From NCBI GenBank assembly GCA_022824305.1, contig JAJEAD010000059.1:79576-143575 (forward strand): DNA of 64,000 nt, read 5' to 3'. Both the position numbers and the translations under genes were made by a program. The DNA comes from Gammaproteobacteria bacterium. Its GTDB lineage: Bacteria > Pseudomonadota > Gammaproteobacteria > HK1. The notes under the pieces were generated by a model, which was not told the origin of the DNA, made no database searches, and saw only the letters and a list, made by a program, of their open reading frames with translations. This document shows, one piece after another, positions 52,145-60,963 of this stretch (position 1 is its first letter; every line of letters begins with the position of its first letter).

Positions 52145-54159
52145 ATGACCACACCACGGATAACTCGAGTCCGGGAGGTCGAGCACTGCTGGATACCGGT
52201 CTCCGGCGGCGTCCGGCTGTCGGCCCGCCTGTGGCTGCCCGAAACGCCGTCGGGGGAGCCCGCCCCCGCCCTGCTCGAGTACATCCCGTACCGGAAGCGG
52301 GACATGGTGCGCGTTCGCGACGAGCGCAACCACGCCTGGTTCGCGCGGCACGGTTACGCCTGCGTTCGGGTCGACATGCGGGGCTCCGGCGACTCCGAGG
52401 GCGTGATGACGGACATGTACCGGCCCGAGGAGCTCGATGACGCGCTCGCGGTCATCGAGTGGATCGCGGCGCAAGCCTGGTGCGACGGCGCCGTCGGCAT
52501 GATGGGCACGTCCTGGGGCGGGACCGCCAGCCTGCAGGCGGCGCTCCGGCGCCCGCGCGCGCTCCGGTCGATCATCGCGGTGTGCGCGACCGACAACCGC
52601 TTCGACGACGACATCCACCACATGGGGGGTGCCTGATCACGGACAGCGTGGAGTGGGGAGCCACCCTGCCCGCGATCCTCGCCTCTCCACCCGACCCCGC
52701 CACCGTGGGGGAGGACTGGCGGCGCATGTGGCGCGAGCGCCTCGAGGGCGCCGCGTTCCCGCTGGAGCGCTGGATCCGGCACGAGACGCGGGACGCCTAC
52801 TGGCGCTTCGGCGCCGTCAACGAGTCGCCGGGCGGCATCGCCTGCCCCGCGCTGCTCGTCGGGGGCTGGAGCGACCGCTACAGCGCCACGGTGATGAACC
52901 TGCTCGCCGCGAATCGAGAGCGCTGCTGGGGGATCGTCGGACCCTGGGGACATCACTATCCCGACCTCGGATCCCCCGGGCCGGCGATCGGCTTTCAGCA
53001 GGAAGCCCTGCGCTGGTGGGACCGCTGGCTTCGTGGCGAGGAGAACGGGGTCGACGCGGAGCCCCGCCTGCGGGTCTGGATGCAGGAGTACGCGCCGCCC
53101 GGGGACCGTCTGAAACGCCGTCCCGGGCGCTGGGTGAGCGAGCGGACGTGGCCTGCCCCGGCGGTGTCCGACCGGGGCTTGAGTCTCGGTCACGGCGGCG
53201 ACCTGCGTCTCCCTGAAGGCCCGGGATCCGGGACGGTCCTCGTGCCCTCCCACCCCGAGGTGGGCGCCGCGTCCGGAGACACCGGCTACTTCGGGCGCGA
53301 GGGCGGCCTGCCCCTCGACCAGCGCGTCGACGATGCGCTCTCACTCGTCTTCGAGTCGGAGCCGCTCCCCGAGGCGCTCGAGATCCTGGGCGCGGCGCGC
53401 CTCGAATTCTCGCTCGAGTCCGACCGCCCGGTGGCCCTTCTGTCCGCCCGGGTGAACGATGTCCCCCCGGAGGGAGCGGCAGCCAGAGTCACCTGGACGG
53501 TCCGCAACCTGGCGCTCGAGGACGAGGGACGCACGCCGCGCCGCATGGTGCCCGGGGAGGCGCGCAGATTCGCCATCGCCTTTCCGAACAGCGCCTACCG
53601 CTTCCGCGCCGGCCATCGCGTCCGCCTCTCGCTCTCGTGCGGGTACTGGCCGCTCGTCTGGCCGGCGCCCCGGCCGGCGCGCATCGTGCTGCATCTGCGC
53701 GATGCCCGCCTGGTGCTCCCGGCCCGGCGCGCGGCGGCCGGGGAGGCGCCGGTCGTCTTCGCGGCGCCGGCCGAGGTGAAGGGCCCCCGCACCCGTGCCG
53801 TGGTCCCCGCGCGCGGGCTCCTGCGGCGCGCTGCGAGCGTGGGCGCCGGCGGTGTGCGCTCGTCGGGATGGCGCCTGCCCTACCGCTGCACGCACTTCAG
53901 CGACATCGACCTCGACTTCGGGGTGGAGACCCGAGCCGAGTACCGGATGGACATGCGGGACCCGGACGGGGTCTCGGTCCGTTTCGAGCACCGGCTGCAC
54001 TTCGCGCGCGCGCACTGGGCCATCGACGTCATCGGCATCGCCGAGCTCAGGTCCACCGAGTCCGCCTACCTGGTGAGCGGCTCGCTCGAAGCGCGCGAGA
54101 ACGGCGAGCGGGTCTTCGAGCGGCGCTGGAACCCGGTGATTCCCCGTTCCTGCTCATGA
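52145..54159 (+). pseudogene. CocE/NonD family X-Pro dipeptidyl-peptidase-like hydrolase, frameshifted
   Basis: Two overlapping frames together encode a complete protein of about 671 residues. The first (52145-52636) has the alpha/beta-hydrolase start, VDMRGSGDSEG and the nucleophile Ser123 in GTSWGGTAS, then DDIHHMGG. At a run of six G (52624-52629) the frame is lost; adding one G restores HMGGCLIT and continues with the acid in GGWSDRYS, His in GPWGHHYPD, and the C-terminal jelly-roll (LEFSLESDRPVALLSARVND). Family members cleave esters or X-Pro peptides. The frameshift is either a real slippage mutation or an assembly error; every other hallmark is intact. Confidence 0.85.
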
Positions 54160-54373
54160 GAGTACCTCTGCCACGCCACTCTCGAGCGGCAGAACGGCTT
54201 CTGCTCTCCCGGCAAGCTTCCGCCGTGTGGACCGAAAGTGGTTCCCGGGCGGGCGGATCGCGTTGCGGGTGCCGGTGGGCGCGTTCGCGGGCCGACCTCG
54301 AGGCCGGGTTCGACGGGAGCCACCGGGACCTTGCCGGCGTCGCGGCGCCGGCTCCTGCCCACACTTGAACGCC

Positions 54374-54396
54374 AGGCGCCTATAATTCCGGCGCCT
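54374..54396 (+). promoter_or_regulatory. Palindrome around a TATAAT box upstream of a binding-protein gene
   Basis: AGGCGCC and GGCGCCT are perfect inverted repeats flanking TATAATTCC (54381-54389), about 60 bases before the start at 54448. A perfect -10 hexamer is striking in this GC-rich context, although no good -35 lies 17 bases upstream (TTGAAC is too near). It looks like an operator over a promoter. Confidence 0.4.
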
Positions 54397-54447
54397 TAGC
54401 GGCCTTGCGCCCGCAACTGAATGACACGAGACCAAGGAGGTACCGAC

Positions 54448-56013
54448 ATGCAACCGTTCACGACCACCCGCCGCCGCTTTCTCGCCACTTCGGCCTCGCT
54501 CGGCGCCGCCGCCCTGGCGGGGCCGCGTTTCGCGATGAGCGCCGAAGGCAGCGTGCTCAAGCTGCGCAGCTATTCCGTGTTCCAGGTGCTGGACCCGGCG
54601 TTCATGCTGGCGGCGCCCGAGGAGTGGATCGCGGGGGCGATCTTCAACAAGCTCGTCGCGTTCAAGCCGGGCAGCAACTGGGAAACCGAGCTCGATGCGG
54701 CGGAGTCCATCAACCAGGTGGACGACACCCACATCGAGTTCACTCTCCGCCCCGGGATCATGTTCACCAACGACTTCGGCGAGATGACCGCCGAGGACGT
54801 CAAGTTTTCCTACGAGCGCATCATCGATCCCGAGCTCGACTCTCCCTACAAGGGGGACTGGGCGACCCTGGACCGGGTCGACGTCACCGGCAAGTACTCC
54901 GGCGTCATCGTGCTCAAGGAGCCCTTCGCGCCGCTGTGGTGGAGCACGCTGCCTTACGGCTCCGGCAACATCGTCTCGAAGAAGGCGGTGGAAGCGGCGG
55001 GAGGCCAGTTCCGCATCGCCGACCTTCCCGCGAGCTCGGGTCCCTACATGATCAAGGAATGGGTCCAGAAGCAGAGGACGGTGCTGGTGCGCAATCCGCT
55101 GTGGAACGGCCCGCACTACGACTTCGACGAAATCCATCTCATCCCGATCGAGGACGAGAAGTCATCCGAGCTCGGCTTCGAGGCCGGCGACCTCGACTGG
55201 ACCTGGGTCAGCGTCTCGTCGCTACCCGAGTTTCGCGAGAATCCGCCCGAGGGCTCGAAGCTGCTGGAGAGCCCGTCGCTCTACTACGTCTGGCTCGGCA
55301 TGAACGTCGACAACCCGATGCTCTCCGACATCCGGGTGCGCAAGGCGATCCAGCGCTCGATCGACGTGGGCGCGATCATGGACGCCGCCTACTTCGGCAT
55401 CGCGAAGCCCTCCACCGGCATCGTCGCCCCGGGCCTGCTCGGGCACCGCGCCGAGAATCTCACGCCGGCCGAGCCGGACTTCGAGGGGGCCCGGAAGCTC
55501 CTGGAGGAGGCGGGACACGGGGGCGGGCTCGACCTCACGCTCGACACCCTCAACAAGCCGACCTATCTCACCTCGGTGCAGATCATCCAGGCGAACCTCG
55601 CCGAGATCGGCATCAACGTGCAGATCAACGTGCACGACTCGGGCACCTTCTGGACCCTCGGTTCGGAGTCCGACGGGACGACGTACAAGGACATCCAGCT
55701 CTTCTACCAGCGCTACTCGATGTCCCCGGATCCGAGCTGGGCCACCGCGTGGTTCACCTGCGACCAGGTCGGCATCTGGAACTGGGAGCGGGTCTGCAAC
55801 GAGGAGTTCGACGACCTGCACAACAAGGCGCTGGTCGAGCTCGACTCCGCGAAGCGCGATGCGATGTACCAGCGCATGCAGGACCTCATGGAGGAGTCCG
55901 GCGCCTACCGCTTCATCACCCACGAGGCGACGCCGGCCATCTACCGGGACACCATCATCCCCGGAGTGCGCCCCGACGGACACCCTCTCCTGCGCCACTT
56001 CCGCAAGGCCTGA
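54448..56013 (+). CDS. Family-5 ABC transporter solute-binding protein, Tat-exported
   Basis: A 521-residue DppA/OppA-superfamily protein. Twin-arginine signal TTRRRFLATSASLGAAALAG is near the N-terminus. FTLRPGIMFTNDFGEMTAEDVKFS and IRVRKAIQRSIDVGAIMDAA are the usual SBP_bac_5 segments. AAGGAGG precedes the ATG at 54448 ideally. It differs clearly from the other three family-5 proteins in the window, so its ligand probably differs. The following isochorismatase-family and PNPOx-like genes are on the same strand, with a strong hairpin in between. Confidence 0.93.
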   Translation: MQPFTTTRRRFLATSASLGAAALAGPRFAMSAEGSVLKLRSYSVFQVLDPAFMLAAPEEWIAGAIFNKLVAFKPGSNWETELDAAESINQVDDTHIEFTLRPGIMFTNDFGEMTAEDVKFSYERIIDPELDSPYKGDWATLDRVDVTGKYSGVIVLKEPFAPLWWSTLPYGSGNIVSKKAVEAAGGQFRIADLPASSGPYMIKEWVQKQRTVLVRNPLWNGPHYDFDEIHLIPIEDEKSSELGFEAGDLDWTWVSVSSLPEFRENPPEGSKLLESPSLYYVWLGMNVDNPMLSDIRVRKAIQRSIDVGAIMDAAYFGIAKPSTGIVAPGLLGHRAENLTPAEPDFEGARKLLEEAGHGGGLDLTLDTLNKPTYLTSVQIIQANLAEIGINVQINVHDSGTFWTLGSESDGTTYKDIQLFYQRYSMSPDPSWATAWFTCDQVGIWNWERVCNEEFDDLHNKALVELDSAKRDAMYQRMQDLMEESGAYRFITHEATPAIYRDTIIPGVRPDGHPLLRHFRKA

Positions 56014-56048
56014 GGGTGAGCGGTCGAGGGGCGAGGCGAGGACCGGGC

Positions 56049-56079
56049 ATGGCGCGGCGCCGGAGTGGCGCCGCGCCAT
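56049..56079 (+). terminator. Perfect 13-bp hairpin after the binding-protein gene
   Basis: ATGGCGCGGCGCC and GGCGCCGCGCCAT pair perfectly around the 5-base loop GGAGT, 36 bases after the stop codon. No T run follows. It probably terminates or attenuates transcription before the hydrolase gene, giving higher expression of the binding protein. Confidence 0.6.
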
Positions 56080-56178
56080 CGACCGCGGGGGCCTGCACGC
56101 ATCGGCGGCTCCCGGCGGCGAGCGTGCTTCGGGCGCGACGGAGACATCCCGCGATGCTGAGCGCGGAGGCGTGCGGAC

Positions 56179-56766
56179 ATGAGCGCTGAGAGCGCCCTGT
56201 TCGAGCGCGAGCGCTCCTGCCTCGTCGTCATCGACGTGCAGCAGTACTTTCTCGACAAGCTGCCGCTCCACTGGAGGGAAGCGCTGGTGGAGCGGATCGC
56301 GTGGCTGATGCGGGCGGCGCGCCTGCTCGACATTCCGGTCATCGCCACCGCCGAGGACGTGGAGCGCGACGGACCGCTGATGCCGGAGCTCGAGCGCTGC
56401 CTGCCGGCCGGCGCCCCGCCGGTCTTCAACAAGATGGTGTTCGGCCTGTGGGGACAGGAAGACATCCGCGCCGCGGTCGAAGCCACGGGACGCGACTGCT
56501 TCGTGCTCGCGGGGCTCGAGACCGACGTGTGCGTGGCCCAGTCCGCGCTCGGTCTGCGGGCCGCGGGCTACCAGGTGGCGGTGGTGGCCGACGCCTGCGC
56601 GTCGCCGCCCCCCAACCACGAGCACGGCCTCCGGCGCCTGGAGGGCACCGGTGTCATCCGAACCTCGGTGAAGACGGTGTTCTACGAGTGGGTGCGCGAT
56701 CTCGAGACCACCCACCGGGTGCGGGCGCAGCTCAACGTGCCCAGTCCCTCCGGGCTCACCTTCTGA
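56179..56766 (+). CDS. Isochorismatase-family cysteine hydrolase
   Basis: A 195-residue alpha/beta/alpha hydrolase. The catalytic triad is complete: Asp19 in LVVIDVQQYF, Lys85 in VFNKMVFGLW and Cys118 in LETDVCVAQSAL. Members hydrolyse nicotinamide, N-carbamoylsarcosine, ureidoacrylate or similar amides. Neighbouring amidase-like and creatinase-like genes elsewhere in the window make a carbamoyl or amide substrate plausible. It follows the binding protein by 165 bases containing a strong hairpin. Confidence 0.92.
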   Translation: MSAESALFERERSCLVVIDVQQYFLDKLPLHWREALVERIAWLMRAARLLDIPVIATAEDVERDGPLMPELERCLPAGAPPVFNKMVFGLWGQEDIRAAVEATGRDCFVLAGLETDVCVAQSALGLRAAGYQVAVVADACASPPPNHEHGLRRLEGTGVIRTSVKTVFYEWVRDLETTHRVRAQLNVPSPSGLTF

Positions 56767-56887
56767 GCGCCGGTCCCGGCGGACTCGGGACAAGGGGGCA
56801 GCCGGTCCTCCGTCGCGCCGGGTCGGGACATCGCCGCGGGAAGGGATGGAGGACGAACCCGGACATCGGACCAGGAGGAAGCGACGA

Positions 56888-57310
56888 ATGCCGAGCATGA
56901 CGAAGGCGCAACGGGACGCGTTCCTGCGCGAAGCGCGCATCGCGACGCTGGTGACGCTCAACGAGGACGGATCGCCGAACGCGCTGCCGCTGTGGTACGA
57001 CTGGGACGGCGAGCGGCTTCGCATGTTCTCCATGTCCGGCACCGGCAAGCTGCGCCGGCTCGCGCGGGACCCGAGAGCCTGCGTGAGCGTGGCCGACCCG
57101 GTGGGCGCGCACGAAGCGTGGGTCACGGTGGAGGGCACGGTGGAGATGAAGCAGGAAGGTGGGCGCGACCTCGCGCTCCGTCTCGCCGAGCGCTACTACG
57201 CGCCGGAGCGGGCCGAGCGAACCATCCGGACGTGGTCCAGGCTCGAGGACTGGGTGCTGCTCGAGCTGACGCCGACGCGCATTCGCACCTACCTGACGGA
57301 CATGCCCTGA
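56888..57310 (+). CDS. Pyridoxamine-phosphate-oxidase-like FMN/F420-binding protein
   Basis: A 140-residue split beta-barrel protein. EARIATLVTLNEDGSPNALPLWYDWDG is the typical opening strand pair, SGTGKLRRLARDPRACVSV the cofactor-phosphate segment, and VTVEGTVEM the dimer-interface strand. It could bind FMN, F420 or haem. The ATG at 56888 has AGGAGG nine bases upstream. It may be co-transcribed with the isochorismatase-family gene 121 bases upstream. The luciferase-like enzyme at 10321 would be compatible with F420 chemistry but is not proof. Confidence 0.88.
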   Translation: MPSMTKAQRDAFLREARIATLVTLNEDGSPNALPLWYDWDGERLRMFSMSGTGKLRRLARDPRACVSVADPVGAHEAWVTVEGTVEMKQEGGRDLALRLAERYYAPERAERTIRTWSRLEDWVLLELTPTRIRTYLTDMP

Positions 57311-57511
57311 GAGCGCCGGCCGCGGCTCGGGAGCGGATCGTGGGGGCCTCGGAGCGCTCCTGGTACCGGTCCGTGCACGAGAGCGACGCCGCAATCGCCG
57401 GGCTTCTCTCGCGCATCCGGAACCCGGACCGAGCGCCCCGGCCGAGAGAAGCGAACGCTCCCGCGCGACGATCACGGCGCGGGCATTGCTCCCTGGCCGA
57501 AATGTCTGCGG

Positions 57512-58267
57512 CTAGTACTGCACCCGCCGGGTGAGCCCTCCGTCGACCACCAGGTTGGCGCCGGTGATGAAGCTCGCGGCCGGGCTCGCGAGAAACACGG
57601 CCGCGTTGGCGACCTCCTCCGGCCGGCCCATCCGGCCCATGGGATTGCGTTCGAGCGCAACGCGGAACACCTCGGGGGCTTCGCGCTTCCGTTGCCCCCA
57701 CGTGCCGTCCTCGAAGTAGATGGTGCCGGGCGAGACGGTGTTCGCCCGTATCCCCTTCGACGCGAGATTGGAGGCGAGGATCGAGGCGTGGTTGACGAGC
57801 GCCGCCTTCACCGACGCGTAGGGTCGCACGCCGAAGAACTCCTCCACCGCCGCGGTGGTGGCGATCACCACGATGGCGGCGGCCGCCGACTTCTCGAGCC
57901 ACGGCATGGCGGCGTCGATGGTGCGCACGGTGCCCATGATGTCGATGTCGAAGCCCCGTCTCCAGCCTTCCTCGCCGAGCGCGCCGCCGAGAGCGCTGAC
58001 GTTTGGAATGACGATGTCGAGCCCTCCCATGGCCCGCGCCGCCTCGTCGACCCACGCCTTCAGGGCGTCGCCATCGGCGACGTCCACCGCGGCGCCGCGG
58101 GCGCGACCGTCCCCCAGGCTGTCGACCAGCGCCGATACCGCGGCGGCGTCGCGGGCGCACAAGGCGACCTCGGCGCCTTCGGCCGCCAGTCGCTCGACAA
58201 TCGCACGTCCGATGCCGCGGGTTCCGCCGGTAACCAGCGCTTTCAGTCCGTCAAGGCCGAGATCCAT
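57512..58267 (-). CDS. Short-chain dehydrogenase/reductase (SDR)
   Basis: A 251-residue SDR. TGGTRGIG is at residues 13-20; ALCARD after strand two suggests NADP; the NNAG motif is altered to NVSA; the catalytic Ser position is Thr-rich (VIATTAAVEE), while the Tyr-Lys pair YASVKAAL is kept. ITGANLVVDGGL closes the protein. It lies 39 bases downstream of the Rieske oxygenase gene on the same strand, so it may oxidise the dihydrodiol or alcohol formed by that enzyme. Confidence 0.9.
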   Translation of the reverse strand: MDLGLDGLKALVTGGTRGIGRAIVERLAAEGAEVALCARDAAAVSALVDSLGDGRARGAAVDVADGDALKAWVDEAARAMGGLDIVIPNVSALGGALGEEGWRRGFDIDIMGTVRTIDAAMPWLEKSAAAAIVVIATTAAVEEFFGVRPYASVKAALVNHASILASNLASKGIRANTVSPGTIYFEDGTWGQRKREAPEVFRVALERNPMGRMGRPEEVANAAVFLASPAASFITGANLVVDGGLTRRVQY

Positions 58268-58306
58268 CGCTTCCCTCCCGTTGGTTGCCGCCGGCTCCCG
58301 CGTCCC

Positions 58307-59653
58307 TCAGTGCTGGTGGGACCTTTCCAGCTCGACCAGCCTGGCTTCGGCCTGCCGGCGTCGCTCCGACTCGGGCAGATGACCGGTGTCGGCGTAGATG
58401 GCCATCACCTCGCTTGCCACCCTGGCGACCAGCGCCTCGTCCTCATCCCCGGGCGCGCGGGGGATCCGCAGCACCGAGTCGCCGGCACAGGTCGGAATCG
58501 GCCCCTTCGCGCCTTCGGCCGGCTGGACGGGCTCGGTGCCCGCGGCGAGCGCGCGCACCAGCGACTTGAAGCGCCGCCGAAACAGCGCGATCCCCTTGTC
58601 GGTCGTGCCGAGATGCTCGTTGGTGCGCAGGTAGATCGGGCCCTGGCTGCCCGCTGCCTCGACGTCGGAAGGCTCGCGCTGGCGTTCCTCGTAGGTGCGA
58701 GCCAGCCGGGCGCCGGCCTCCATCACCTCGAGGTTGTCCGGGCGTGAGTACTCCTCGTGATAGGGGTCGCTGTGCTCGTTGAAGTGGCCGAGCACGAACA
58801 CGCGGGTGTTGAAATCATCCAGCGGCACCAGCCACCGGGAATAGCTGCCCCGTCCGAAGTAACGAGGCCGCCGGCCGTCCATGCTGAAGATGGCCCCGGC
58901 CTGGGTGAAGTTGGGAAACACGATGTCTTCGAGGCCGACCCAGATGCAGTCCTCCACCCGGCGGCTGTAGGTGTAGCGATAACCGATCGGCGTCTCCACG
59001 TACTCCATCTGCGGCAGCACACCCCAACTGTCGTAGAACTGGGCATTGCCCGGAATGATGGTGTGCAGGTACACGGTGTGGGCCATGTCGAAGTTGTTCT
59101 CGACGAGGTGAAACCAGTTCGTCTCGAAGTGGTGACCGGCGTTCACGAAGACCGTGTCCGAGGTTGTGAAGGTGTCGTAGATGGGGAACTCGGGCTGACG
59201 GTCCGGCGGTCCCATGTACGCGAACACCAGGCCCCGGCACTCGCGGACCGGGTAGGCGCCGAGCCTCGCTCTCTTGCGGATGGGGCTGTTGGCCGGCTCG
59301 AGCGGGGTTTCGAGCAGGGTGCCGTCGAGACCGTACAGCCAGCCGTGATAGCAGCAGCGCAGCCCCGACGCCTCGATGCGCCCGTACTCCAGCGAAGTGC
59401 CCCGATGCAGGCAGTGGCGATGCAGCAGGCCGAGCGCGCGGTCCGGGCGGCGGAAGAGCACGAGGTCCTCACCGAGAACGCGGACCGGGAGTGGGCGCTT
59501 GTCCACTTCGGCGCTCAGCGCAATCGGCTGCCAGTAGCGGCGCATGAGCTCGCCGCAGGGCGTTCTCGGTCCCACCCGGGTCACTTCGCTATCCTCGACG
59601 CCCAAGGGGATGTCCGCGTGGTAGTAGCCCGTGAACTGGGGTTGCGTGGACAT
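58307..59653 (-). CDS. Rieske [2Fe-2S] oxygenase alpha subunit (aromatic ring-hydroxylating/demethylating type)
   Basis: A 448-residue oxygenase with the canonical cluster ligands HCLHRGTSL...CCYHGWLYG and a canonical mononuclear iron site, D-x2-H-x4-H in ENNFDMAHTVYLH. Shape and length resemble phthalate/vanillate-type monooxygenase components (VanA group), which need a separate reductase, not seen here. GAGGAG precedes the ATG at 59653. It is divergent from a TauD-type dioxygenase and followed by an SDR, a layout expected for aromatic or N-methyl compound breakdown. Confidence 0.92.
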   Translation of the reverse strand: MSTQPQFTGYYHADIPLGVEDSEVTRVGPRTPCGELMRRYWQPIALSAEVDKRPLPVRVLGEDLVLFRRPDRALGLLHRHCLHRGTSLEYGRIEASGLRCCYHGWLYGLDGTLLETPLEPANSPIRKRARLGAYPVRECRGLVFAYMGPPDRQPEFPIYDTFTTSDTVFVNAGHHFETNWFHLVENNFDMAHTVYLHTIIPGNAQFYDSWGVLPQMEYVETPIGYRYTYSRRVEDCIWVGLEDIVFPNFTQAGAIFSMDGRRPRYFGRGSYSRWLVPLDDFNTRVFVLGHFNEHSDPYHEEYSRPDNLEVMEAGARLARTYEERQREPSDVEAAGSQGPIYLRTNEHLGTTDKGIALFRRRFKSLVRALAAGTEPVQPAEGAKGPIPTCAGDSVLRIPRAPGDEDEALVARVASEVMAIYADTGHLPESERRRQAEARLVELERSHQH

Positions 59654-59727
59654 CGATGCTTCTCCTCGCCCGGTTGCCCGGTGAGTGTGTGCGAGGTGCC
59701 GCCGCGAGGTAAAGAGTGCTCGCTTCC

Positions 59728-59757
59728 CGTCATTCCCGAGCAATCTGGAATCCACGC
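59728..59757. repeat. Short CGTCATTCC...GGAATCCACGC element
   Basis: CGTCATTCC and GGAATCCACGC flank a short spacer in the divergent region. The pattern (GTCATTCC/GGAAT core) resembles short palindromic repeats common in many bacterial genomes, and partly matches 27401-27454. Confidence 0.35.
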
Positions 59758-59908
59758 AAGACAACGAGTCGGGGCAGATTCCTCGGAAGCGTGAAATGCC
59801 TCCGGGCTCGCGGGGCAGGGAACCTTGTGCCGCCGGGCTTCGCGGAGCGATGATTGCAGGGATCGATGAAAGAAGTCGTCCGGCGACTCATCAGGGAGGT
59901 CAGTCAAA

Positions 59909-60745
59909 GTGAGCTATCGACATATCGAGGTCAGTCCGCTGGCCGGGGCGCTGGGGGCGGAGATCGGCGGCGTGGACGTCTCGCGGCCCTTGTCCCCGGA
60001 AGTCCGCGGGGAAGTGCTCGATGCGCTGCACGAGCACCTGGTCATCTTCTTCCGGGATCAGGAGCTCGACTGCGCGCAGCACCACGCATTCGCCAGCAAC
60101 TTCGGTCCCCCCATCCCGCACCCCTTCACGAAGGGGCTCGACGAGTGGCCGGAAACCATCGAGATCATCCGGTCCCCGGGCGAGCCCTACAACTGGGACA
60201 GCAAGTTCCATTCCGATCTCATGTTCCTTGAGGAGCCGCCGATGGGCGCGAGCCTCTACGCGCTCGAAATCCCTCCCTACGGCGGCGACACGGTGTTCGT
60301 CAACATGTACCTCGCCTATGAGACCCTGTCCGAAGGACTGAAGAATGCGCTGGGCGGTCTCCAGGGAATAAACGAGTCGGGGGCTCCGGCGAACTACTCG
60401 ACTCCCGGCGCGATGGCCGGAAAGAACGGCGAGCCGATGGCCGCTTCGCACCCGGTGGTGCGCACGCACCCCGTTACCGGCCGCAAGTCCTTGTTTGTGA
60501 GCCCGGGATTCACCCGTCGCTTCGAAGACATGACCGACGAGGAGAGCCGGCCGCTCATCGACTTTCTGTGCGAGCATGCTCTGCGGCCCGAGTTCACGTG
60601 CCGCTTCCGCTGGTCTCCGAGAGCGATCGCGGTCTGGGACAACCGGGTCAGTCTGCACCGCGCGGTGCCGGACTTCTTTGGAGAGGTCGACAAGCATCGC
60701 CGGGTGATGCACCGGGTCACCATCGGCGGTGATCGGCCGGTGTGA
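59909..60745 (+). CDS. TauD/TfdA family Fe(II)/2-oxoglutarate dioxygenase
   Basis: A 278-residue enzyme, closer to the TauD/TfdA core than the one at 3282. The iron triad comprises His and Asp in KFHSDLMF and the distal His in VSLHRAVPDF; the 2-oxoglutarate Arg is in HRRVMHRVTIGG. HLVIFFRDQELD and YGGDTVFVNMYLAYE are typical. The GTG at 59909 follows GGAGG by about nine bases. It is divergent from the Rieske oxygenase gene. Substrates of the group include taurine, 2,4-D and sulfate esters; this one is unknown. Confidence 0.92.
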   Translation: MSYRHIEVSPLAGALGAEIGGVDVSRPLSPEVRGEVLDALHEHLVIFFRDQELDCAQHHAFASNFGPPIPHPFTKGLDEWPETIEIIRSPGEPYNWDSKFHSDLMFLEEPPMGASLYALEIPPYGGDTVFVNMYLAYETLSEGLKNALGGLQGINESGAPANYSTPGAMAGKNGEPMAASHPVVRTHPVTGRKSLFVSPGFTRRFEDMTDEESRPLIDFLCEHALRPEFTCRFRWSPRAIAVWDNRVSLHRAVPDFFGEVDKHRRVMHRVTIGGDRPV

Positions 60746-60749
60746 GGTG

Positions 60750-60768
60750 GTTCCCGGGCGACGGGAAC
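60750..60768 (+). terminator. Hairpin after the dioxygenase gene
   Basis: GTTCCCG and CGGGAAC form a perfect 7-bp stem with a 5-base loop, beginning four bases after the stop codon. Short, but well placed for a terminator. Confidence 0.45.
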
Positions 60769-60963
60769 GGGCCTTGGCGTGAGCCGCATGGGGTGCCGCG
60801 CGAGCGGGGTGGGCAGAGCGCTGCGCCCGGAGAGCTCCCGCCATCAGCACGATCCCGATGCACGCGCCGTCGGCGCGCCACGGCCAACGGGGCGGAGTGA
60901 AAGCCCCGCGGCGAAGTTTTTCCGTTCTTGAGTACCCAGCCATGGGCAGTGAGGAGAATCGAG

